This document shows positions 56,140-64,000 of a DNA stretch of 64,000 nt, piece after piece. The translations under genes were made by a program, and so were the position numbers. Position 1 is the stretch's first letter. Each line of letters opens with the position of its first letter. The notes beneath the pieces are model-generated. The model had not been told where the DNA came from, did not search any database, and worked only from the letters and a program-made list of their open reading frames with translations. The DNA comes from Sorex araneus. Its lineage: Eukaryota > Chordata > Mammalia > Eulipotyphla > Soricidae. The DNA lies in the NCBI RefSeq assembly GCF_027595985.1, contig NC_073312.1, positions 4,675,051 through 4,739,050 on the forward strand. Direction: 5' to 3'.

Positions 56140-56500
56140 AGGAACGGGGAGGGGCAATGGGGTCTCGCCCAGCAGCACTGAGGGCGGGATGCATTCCTGG
56201 GGGTGTGCAGGAAACTATGCTATGCCAGGGACTGAACCCAGGTCCTCCCAGAGGCAAGCGACTGCTCTTGTAGGGTCCCCTCCTACCCCCGCACGGGGGT
56301 CTCTTTAATAAGGCGCAGTTCTGGGACCCCTCCTTGTCCAACAGCCCTGCTGAAACCTTGTGCCTCTCACCACCCATGGAGGTTGCAGCTCAGGGACAGA
56401 GAGGTAGGACACGGGGAAGGCACGTGCATGGCACAAACTGAGCCTAGTTAGATCCCCAGCACCACATATGGTCCCCCTGAGCGCCACTAGTCTCGAACCC
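56140..56500. other. Old SINE debris
   Basis: Minus-type scraps near 56160-56265 (gcattcctgggggtgtgcagg, gactgaacccaggtcc) and plus-type scraps near 56390-56490 (gatccccagcaccacatatgg). Confidence 0.4.
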
Positions 56501-56575
56501 TACTCTTGAAGCCCAGTGACCTTTCCCACTGGGAAGGGGTGTGCCCCAAAACAGAACAAGAAATTTCGGACTAGG

Positions 56576-56801
56576 GGCCGGAGCTATAGTATAGTGGGGA
56601 GGGTGTTTGCCTTGCACGCGGCCAACCCAGGTTCAATCCCTGGCATCCCATAGGGTCCCCTGAGCACTGCCAGGAGTGATTCCTGAGTGCAGAGCCAGGA
56701 GGAACCCCGGAGCATTGCTGGGTGTGACTCAAAAAGCAAAAATAAAATAAAATAAAATAAAATAAAATAAAAAATAAAGTAAATTAAAAAAAGAAAGAAA
56801 A
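56576..56801 (+). mobile_element. Sor-type SINE, short body, (AAAAT)n tail
   Basis: Plus copy; target aatttcggactag (56562-56574) before it and aatttcagactag after it. The tail contains six or so aaaat units. Confidence 0.92.
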
Positions 56802-56815
56802 AAATTTCAGACTAG

Positions 56816-56994
56816 GGGCTGGAGAGATAGCACAGCGGGTAGGGCGTTTGCCTTGCATGCGGCCGACCCAGGTTTGATTCCCAGCATCCCATAGGGTCCC
56901 CTGAGCACCGCCAGGGGTAATTCCTGAGTGCAGAGCCAGGAGTGGCCCCTGTGCATTGCCAGGTGTGACCCCCCCAAAAAAAAGCCAAAAAAAA
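56816..56994 (+). mobile_element. Sor-type SINE, short body, second hit at the same site
   Basis: Plus copy; the same target aatttcagactag lies at 56802-56814 and again at about 56997-57009. Confidence 0.92.
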
Positions 56995-57019
56995 AAAATT
57001 TCAGACTAGCTTATCTGCA

Positions 57020-57148
57020 CTGTTTTTTTTTTGTTTGTTTGTTTCAAGGCCACAACTGGCAGGGCCCGGAGGCCCCTGGGGTGGGATGAGGCTTGAACCT
57101 GGAGTGCAAGCCTGATCCCCGGCCCTCTGGACTATCTCCTTGGCCCCG
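57020..57148 (-). mobile_element. Degenerate SINE
   Basis: gtttgtttgtttcaaggccacaac to actatctccttggcccc. Confidence 0.6.
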
Positions 57149-57149
57149 G

Positions 57150-58782
57150 GGTCTTTATTTCTACCTTCCAGTTTTATGGTTCTTGTAATAGTTAATTACT
57201 TGCATCCGTGAGTAACTTTAGAGGCTCAGAACGTTCGCAGCGGCCAGGGCCGGGGCCGAGCTCTGGCGTGAGGCCCTGAGTCGGGCCTGAGCAGCACAAA
57301 CTCCCCCAAGGCTGGGCAGGCACTTCCGTGAGCCTAAGCTTTGCATGCAGGTCCCCAAAGCACTGGTGGGAGCACCCCCGAGCCTCTCCAGGGGCGGCCA
57401 ACCCTTCTACGTTCTCTTCTAAGCCCGAGCGTCACCTCTCAGTAGTTTCCAGACGGCACAAGTCCCAGTGCAACCAGAATGCCTACACAGGGATTCGCCA
57501 GCTTCTTGTTTGGAAACCAGCAGTTCTCCCTCCGGACTCCAAGGCTGCCTTAAGTTGAAGACCAACGAAGGGAGAAGCCATAAATCCTCTGCTTCCAGAA
57601 CCCACTGCCCCTTTTCTGATAAGAGGGGAGATAAAGCAGCCGCCTTCTCAGCAGTTTTGTGCAAAGTCGAGCTCTTCTCGTTAAAGGACAATCTTATCTG
57701 TGAGTCCAAAAGCATTGCAACATATTTCGACGTGCTCCGTGTGTCAGATCTTGAGTGTCAGGGCCTCCTTCCCCAACTCCGAAGCACCCGCTCTCCTCTT
57801 TCCTCGGGCATAGCTGGCGATCCCTCGGCTCTGGGGACGATGTTCCAGGTGGTCTCGGTTCCACATACTGGGGGGAAACGATTCCTCTCGGATGCCTTGG
57901 ATGCCTGAGCTTCTACACACGCGTCACATTGTATCTGGATCTGGGAAGGACAGTCTAACTCAAAGCAAAGAGCTCCAGAGAGGACGAGAGTCCGACGGTC
58001 CTCACTGACCTGGGTCTAGGGTCTGCGGAGGACTGAGTCCTGTGCTTGCTGGGTACCCGCGGACCTGGGCTGTGTTCGAAGCGGTCTCTGGCTCCACACC
58101 ACTTCCCCATCCTCAGCCTGGGGCCCAGCTGCCCACCTGGGCCCCACCCTTCCCGGCACTGTGTTCCCGGAAGCTGGTTCCTAGTCTCCAGACCCTCCCC
58201 AGCTCCTTGATGGGGGCAGCCACGGAGAGCCCTGGCAGGAAATAGGAGACCAGGAGACCCTGTCCTCAGTCCTTGGCGAAGAGTCACCCAGGGCAGGCAG
58301 ATGGCCTCTCCCTCCTCTGCGCTCGGCAAACAGCTCCCTGCGTGGACCGCCCGGAGCCTCTCGTGACAGAGTCTGGACCTGCAGACCGAGTGATTCTGCC
58401 GCCCTCGCGGGGAGACTGGCACGGGGTCGGGCCGGGCTGGTCCTCTCGGGGCTGACCTGGCTAAGCCGCTTTCCTGCTCCACGGAGGGATTCCAATAAGA
58501 TCTCCTCCCCGAGCACCGGGCAGTAAGATCCACTAGCAGATCTCAAATTGAAAACACCCCAGATTGAAACCGCAGGGTACAGAGTAACCGTCGGGTTGGG
58601 GGGTATTAGCCTGGTGGGTGTCATACTGGCCGCTTCCTAGCAGTACGCTGGGAAGTCGCCAGACTGTGACGAGAGCCACACTGGACAGCGGCACTGAGGG
58701 CTGGACAGACTTCTCAGGGGGCTCAGCCTAGGTGGGAGGCCCAGGGAAGCTCCCCAGCACTGCACGATACCCCAGCACCAGC
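57150..58782. other. Repeat-poor unique sequence upstream of OAT
   Basis: About 1.6 kb without young repeats just upstream of the OAT promoter copy. Open frames exist but none is recognisable. Confidence 0.4.
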
Positions 58783-59850
58783 TTCTCCCAAACCGCTTCC
58801 CTTCTGAAAAGTGGTATTAAAGGAATTAAATGCTAGCGATTCCCACCCTCATGATGCAGGAAAACCGTCCATCAAAGCATCGCTGAGTGGGGGAGGTGAC
58901 TATCTGCAAGCAGGTACCGGTAAGCAAAGGTGTAGACTGCCTCCCACGTGCTCCTACCCCGGCATCCTTTCGGAGGTGGGGGCTTGGTAAGGGGGCGTGG
59001 GGGGCGGCGCCGTCACTTAAGCAGGTGGTGGCACTTCCGGTGGGTGGGGAGCTAGCCCCTCTGGAGGGGGTCAGGGGCATGGAAGAGCGTCCCCGGGTCT
59101 CGGAGGCCGCTGCGAGGGGCGGCTCAGGTGCACCCGGGCCCAGCGAGGCGGGGACCAGAACCCTGGGCTGCAGATGCAGGACGGGGCGGACCCCCGGGGG
59201 CCCCGCCGACGTCTCAGGTAGTCGGACCCCGCCTTTCCGCCAGCAAGGGCCCGACTGGTCTCCCTCCCGGCCTGGCAGGAGGGCGCCGGCGACCCGCACC
59301 ACAGACCCGCGCGCTGGGCTCGAACCCACCGTGGGCGTCAGAGGCTGCCGCGCGCCGGCGCGGTGTGGGCGGGGCCGGGGCGGGGCCGGGCGGGCCCTCG
59401 CTATTGGCGGTCGTCCCCCGCGCCAGCCAATGGGAGGCGAGGGTATCTCGGGGGCGGGGCGGAAGCCGCGTCTTAAGCCGAGTGACGCGGCGCGGCCGAG
59501 TCGTCGCTGCCCGCCCCGCCGCCCCCGGAGCCGCCGCCAGGTACCCGCGCGGGCGCGGTCGGGGGGTCGCGCGGGGGGGAGGGGGGGAATCAGCGGCCCG
59601 GCGGGGGCCGGGGGCGCGGGGCCGGTGTGCTGCAGGCCCCGCGTGCGGGCCGTGGACGTGGCGGGCCCGGGGAGGAGGCGGCGCGGCGCGCGGACCCCCG
59701 GGGGCCCGGGGCGGGGGCCGGGCCGCTGCGACCCCCTGCCCGCGCCGCTTCCCGGGCCCGGCAGCCCCGGCCCGGTCGCCTTTGCGCGAGGGCGGGCGCG
59801 GAGCCCCTTCTCGGGGGCGGCGGGGGCGGCATCCCCGGGCGGGGGTCGGC
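58783..59850 (+). promoter_or_regulatory. OAT: Probable OAT CpG-island promoter (copy 3, presumed authentic)
   Basis: TATA-less CpG island with many GC boxes (ggggcgggg), inverted CCAAT (attgg 59403-59407), CCAAT (59427-59431) and a GC box at 59451-59460, about 30-60 bp upstream of the presumed start. I assign it to OAT because synteny predicts a plus-strand OAT 3' of NKX1-2, and because intron-1-like sequence from here recurs next to genuine OAT exons in copy 2. The assignment is an inference; no coding exon of this copy lies in the window. Confidence 0.6.
59480..59540 (+). other. OAT: Presumed OAT non-coding exon 1
   Basis: GC-rich leader ending at a consensus donor, cgccgccag|gtaccc (59540/59541). 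The donor is conserved in copy 1 at 26334. The left boundary is a guess. No ATG lies in it, consistent with a 5' UTR exon. Confidence 0.45.
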
Positions 59851-60497
59851 GCGTCTGCCCAGCCCCGGCTCCTCTCGGCCCGTCCCGGGGCGGCCAGGGT
59901 CGCCCCCCGCCGCCCCCTCGGCGCCCTCCCGCTTCCCAGGGCCTGGGGGTTGGGTTTGGGGCCACACCCAGCCGTGCTCGGGGCCGGCTCCGGGCTCTGC
60001 GCCCCGGGACCCTCGTGGTGGCGGGGCTCCGGGGGTCGAACCCGGGCCCGTGAGATGCTTCCTTTGTCACCCAGACGCCTCGTGCCTGGGGCCAACAATA
60101 GGCGTCTTTCATCGGAAAGTGCCGCTTCCTCTCCCTGGGGCCCGGGTCCGGCCTTGGAAGACCCGCAGGACCCAGATCCCGCCCCACCCCCACCCCCAAG
60201 GAGCTCTGAGCCCCGCCCGCTAGTGAGCCGGGGGTCCCAGACCACAGAGCACCCCAACACCCCCGATCCCTCCCCCCAATAAAGAAAAGCTCCAGAAGGG
60301 TACCTTGGTACCCCCTCCCCAAGAACCCAGTATAACTTAATTTTTTTTTTTAATTTACTGAGTATTTTCCGTGCCTGGGTCACACGCGGTAGTGCTCAGG
60401 GTCACTCCCGGTTCTGAGCTCAGGGCTCACTCCTGGTGGGTTTGCTGTGCGGCTCCATATGGTTCCTCCAACCCAGTATAACTTTAAGCTGCAGTTC

Positions 60498-60682
60498 TTT
60501 CTTTCTTTCTTTTTTTTTTTGCTTTTGGGTCACACTTGGTGATGCACAGGGGTCACTCCTGGCTCTGCACACTCAGGAATTACTCCTGGCGGTGCTCAGG
60601 GGACCATTGGGATGCTGGGAATCGAACCCAGGTCAGCCGCGTGCTAGGCAAATCCCTCCCCACTGGACTATTGCTCCTGCCC
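60498..60682 (-). mobile_element. Sor-type SINE, short body
   Basis: Minus copy, tttgcttttgggtcacacttggtg to ctattgctcctgcccc. Confidence 0.88.
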
Positions 60683-61498
60683 CTAAATTGCAGTTCTTAA
60701 AAAGCTGTCTTTTGGGCCAAGTGCGCATTTCCTTTCATCGTTGGCCATTACCCTCTTGGTTGCGCACTCATTTTAGTCCCTGTGCTGAGTTCTTGGGACG
60801 GGCCCAACATCGAAGGTTGGGGTGTGTGGGGGTGCGGCCTCCTTCAGCCAATCCTGTCAGTAATGCCGTCTGCCAGTGACGCACTTAGGAATTTTTTTAG
60901 AGTTGAATTTTACCCAGATTATGTAAAAAAAGAAAAAAAAACCCAAACCCCAAAACTTGGCAAACTTTTTTTTTTTTTTAATGAAGGAATGTTTTTGTGA
61001 ATGCTTACTTCAAGGAAGGTAAATATTTGACAAATAGAGTAAAACCAAATCTTTCTTTTTTTTCTTTTGACAGTCCCAGGAAGAACCCAGGCCTCACCCA
61101 CCTCCTTCTGTGACTTCTTAAGGTTGGTTTTGAGGCCACACCAGCAGTGCTAAGAGACTACTCCCAGCCCAGTGCTCTGAGGTTGCTCCCGGTATATCGG
61201 AACAGTCCCTGCAAACTAGGGGTTCTGGGGGTGCCCAGGGGAGGTTCCCGCACGGTGGCTGTCCTTTTAGGAGCCTCGTAGAGTTCTCGGAGGGAGGCAG
61301 GTGGTGTCCAGTGTCACGTCCTGCGACACAGCGCCTTCCTGCATTCCTGAGGCGGGCTTATGTGGCAGCCGGTCTAGGCCAGCCAGAAGGATGACGGAAG
61401 TCGCTCAGTGCCTTCTGAGTGTGGCATTCCAGGCCCTTTTATTGTTTGTGTATATTTTTTCTTGATACAAAAACTTGACTTCTAAAATTCTATATTGA

Positions 61499-61632
61499 AT
61501 TTTTGGGGCACACTGGGTGCCCAGGGCTTACTCCTGGGATGCTCGGGGGACCCCGTGGGATGCTGGAGATAGAACCCGGGTCACTCACGTGCATAGCACA
61601 TGGCCTGCCCGCTGTACTATCGCTTCAGCCCC
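61499..61632 (-). mobile_element. Sor-type SINE, short body, diverged
   Basis: tttttggggcacactgggtgccc to ctatcgcttcagcccc, shortened. Confidence 0.8.
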
Positions 61633-61765
61633 CTTAAAGTTTACTTTCATTCTGGGATACACCCGTGGTGGTCAGGGGCTGCTCTCAGACTTGTGTGTGG
61701 GGACGGGCAGGGCTGGGGTCCACCCAGCCTTCTGCGTGGGAGGCAGGTGCTCCTGGAGCCCTCGG

Positions 61766-62643
61766 TCTCTGGCCTTGCCTTTATTTTTCGCAGCGCACAG
61801 GACTGACCCAGGAACCTCACCCCTGCAAGGTGCCTTATCCTAGAGCTGTGACCTTCACTCCGATGCTCAGGGGTCACTCCTGGTGGTGCTGGGATGCCGG
61901 GGATCGAACCCGGGTTGGTTTTGTACATGGCCAGCTCCCTAAATGCTGTCCTATTGCGCTGCCTGTCCTCCTTGACTTTTCTTTCAAAGGAAAAATGCCA
62001 TTAAAAACAATGATTCTGGGGTCCGAGAGATGGTACAGAGGGAGGGGCTTGCCTCGCACCCGCTATTTGGCCCCCCGTACGGTCCCCCCGGCACTGCCAG
62101 GGGTGATCCCTGAGCTCAGAGCCAGGAGGAAATCCTGGCCCCAAACCCAAGCTGACCAGACCCAGCCTGGCGCTGCTTGCTGCTCTGTTGCGGGCAGTAA
62201 CTAACCTGAGGAGGGAGGCTGGTGGGAGTGTCCACGGGGGTGCTCAGTGGGCCGGGACAGCCTCCCGGAGACCGGCAGTTGGGTGGTCTCCGGCAGTTGG
62301 GTGTGGCGGCCCATCCTCCCCACCACACAAAATGAAAAAAAATTTTTTTTGCCATCATTGACAGTGCTCAGGACTGAGTCCTGGCTCTTCCCCCAGGGAT
62401 CACTCCTGGAGGGCTTGGGGGACCCTCTGGGTGGGCAGGGGTCAAAGCTCGGCCAGACGCTAGCTGCTGTGCTGTCGCTCTGGCCCCTCGGCACCTCTGT
62501 TTACCGGGAGGGTGCGTGGATCCGCCTTGACTCCCGAGCCGTCTCTGCAGCCTCACGGTTTGGCCCTTTAGCGTCTTAACCCTCAGCATGGACCTGAGGG
62601 CTCTGAACGTCTGTTAAGGAACCAGGCAGGTGGGCTCTGAGTT
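61766..62643 (+). repeat. Segmental duplication: OAT intron-1 sequence, copy 3 (empty-site version)
   Basis: Aligns with 38642-39488 plus 40909-40990 (same strand) and with 47340-47028 (opposite strand). It has no retroviral sequence at its left edge and no insert at about 62565, so it shows the state before both insertions. Contains old SINE remnants (61865-61970, 62015-62150 and 62345-62490). Confidence 0.88.
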
Positions 62644-62814
62644 TTTTTTTCCTTTTTGGGTCACACCTGATGATGCTCAGGAGTTCCTCCTGGCTCTGCA
62701 CTCAGGGATTACTCCAGGCGGTGCTTGGGGACCCTATGGGATGCTGGGGATCGAACCCGGGTCAGCCTTGTGCAAGACAAACGCCCTCCCCGCTGTGCTC
62801 TCGCCCCAGCCCCT
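62643..62814 (-). mobile_element. Sor-type SINE, short body
   Basis: Minus copy, ttttcctttttgggtcacacctgatg to ctcgccccagcccc; at the same relative position as the copy at 40994. Confidence 0.85.
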
Positions 62815-63610
62815 CAGAAGGCGCTCCGGAGACCCCTCTCAGAATCGAGGGCGCTGGGCCCTGCCTTCTCTCCCACCTTCCCAGTGCTGCCGGGAAGAGA
62901 CCGTTGGCTGGCGTTGGCTATTTTTAAACTCACGGGAATTCTGAGCCAGCATTTCTGCTCTGAATGCCAAGTACAGTAGCGTGGATGCAGACGGTTAGTT
63001 AAGGCAGGAAATGTGCTTCTGGGCCCCTGGTACGTCGCGTAGACCCGAGACAGAACCCTCCCCTCGTCCCTTCGAGCCCTAGTGCCGAGGGCGGGGGGCG
63101 AGGGGCCCTCGGGAGCTGGGGGCACACAGGCAGCCTCCACCCCAGCACACAGGGCGGCTCTGGGCGCCGCCGGGAGTGACTTAAGAGCCAAGGGAAGGAA
63201 ACCAAAGGAGCAGGGGAGAGCGAGCGCGGTGTCCGTGTCGCGGCTCACGGGGGGCCTGCCCGGGCCTGACCTGAGCGTTCTTTCTCGCTTCTGCTGGATT
63301 CAGCGGGGCTGTGGCTTCTGACGCCGCAGTTTCTGACTGGGTTGGGTCAGCGGGGGTGAGGCGGGACGGGGTGCTGTGCCCTTCCCCGTCTGCTGGGGGG
63401 ATCCGGGGGCCAGTGGTAGCCTCTGTGCATTTGAGGGGCACATTTGTGTTCTTGGAAGGTAGGTTTAGGGCGGCCGAGGGGCTGAGCGATCTTTCTCCCT
63501 GAAAGGGGAGGGAGGGGGGTAGGTCCGGGCTCCGGCTGACCCCCGGGAAGCTGCGGCCTGAACACAGCCCGCAGTGGCCTCCCGCAGCCCTTTCCTGGCC
63601 AGGCTGGCCT

Positions 63611-63614
<4 letters not shown>

Positions 63615-63670
<56 letters not shown>

Positions 63671-63707
63671 TCCCTCTCTCTCTCTCCCTCTCTCTCTCCC
63701 TCTCCCT

Positions 63708-63766
<59 letters not shown>
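63615..63766 (+). repeat. (CT)n microsatellite
   Basis: About 150 bp of near-pure CT with a few ccct variants and a run of nine C near 63710. Confidence 0.95.
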
Positions 63767-63768
<2 letters not shown>

Positions 63769-63794
63769 GACAGCCTGGGCAGAGTCTTCATGTC

Positions 63795-63962
63795 TGTTTT
63801 TTTTGGGGGTCACACCCGGTGATGCTCAGGGGCTCTTCTTGGCTCTGCCTTCAGAAATTACTCCTGTCGGTGCTCAGGGCACCCCATGGAATGCCGGGGG
63901 TCCACCCGGGGGTGGCTGCGTGCGAGGCAAGCGTCCTCCCCAGGTGCCGCGGCTCTGCCCCT
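63795..63962 (-). mobile_element. Sor-type SINE, short body, diverged
   Basis: ttttttttgggggtcacacccggtg to ccgcggctctgcccc. Confidence 0.8.
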
Positions 63963-64000
63963 TCATTCAGTTTAATGACCGTTCTCTGGGGGTGGTTTGG

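Larger units (their letters stand above)
59541..64000 (+). other. OAT: Presumed OAT intron 1
   Basis: No coding exon seen to the window end. Contains old SINE remnants near 59955-60060, 60370-60450 and 61110-61250, and repeat-poor stretches at 60690-61100 and 62820-63600. The part 61766-62643 is the parental-looking version of the duplicated blocks at 38642 and 47028. Confidence 0.4.

Noticed and set aside
58826-60383. Four overlapping frames of about 380-500 codons in the presumed OAT promoter
   Set aside because: All lie in the CpG island on both strands with Pro/Arg/Gly/Ala-rich content; they are composition artefacts.
63181-63813. Arg-Glu repeat frame (210 codons, minus)
   Set aside because: Translation of the CT microsatellite.

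Overview
This window is mammalian nuclear DNA. It carries intron-split vertebrate genes, CpG-island promoters, LINE-1 fragments, a class II endogenous retrovirus (ERV) and dozens of copies of one tRNA-derived SINE. The SINE consensus, with a head like ggggctggagcgatagcaca and a tail ending gtgacccaaaaagcaaaa, is from memory the Sor-type SINE of shrews, so a Sorex-like shrew is the best guess. That is an inference. Gene order LHPP (-), NKX1-2 (+), OAT (+) matches human 10q26 in flipped orientation.

Layout. 0-0.75 kb: first coding exon of LHPP on the minus strand with its CpG island. 1.4-2.55 kb: an LTR-like repeat split by a SINE. 2.7-12.6 kb: SINEs of several ages, with a mostly repeat-free block at about 10.6-12.35 kb that may hold NKX1-2 regulatory DNA. 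13.0-16.4 kb: NKX1-2, two coding exons and an intact homeodomain inside a large CpG island. 16.4-25.6 kb: probable NKX1-2 3' UTR, then SINEs and L1 debris.

25.6-47.3 kb: a rearranged block made from the 5' part of OAT. Copy 1 (+) has an OAT-like CpG promoter (25.58-26.65 kb) and intron-1-like sequence (38.64-40.98 kb), separated by about 12 kb of nested ERV sequence. Copy 2 (-) has intron-1-like sequence (47.34-47.03 kb) and three intact OAT coding exons (44.68, 44.37 and 41.45 kb), but the exons that should lie between the second and third were not found. 48-51.6 kb: an orphan CpG island with a tandem GC-box array. 52.2-54.45 kb: a 5'-truncated L1 and long pyrimidine microsatellites. 57-58.7 kb: unique DNA. 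58.78-64 kb: copy 3 (+), the presumed authentic OAT promoter, non-coding exon 1 and start of intron 1; the coding exons lie beyond the window.

The ERV block is a mosaic. A fragment with RNase H, integrase and the start of env (ERV-A) is joined directly to a second fragment running capsid, nucleocapsid, dUTPase, protease, RT, RNase H, integrase, env and 3' LTR (ERV-B). A solo LTR, an L1 tail and about 17 SINEs have landed in it. All viral frames are broken. I found no novel gene system. The most unusual content is the three-copy, partly inverted OAT duplication and the insertion history it records, because copy 3 shows the pre-insertion sites. A misassembly must be excluded first.
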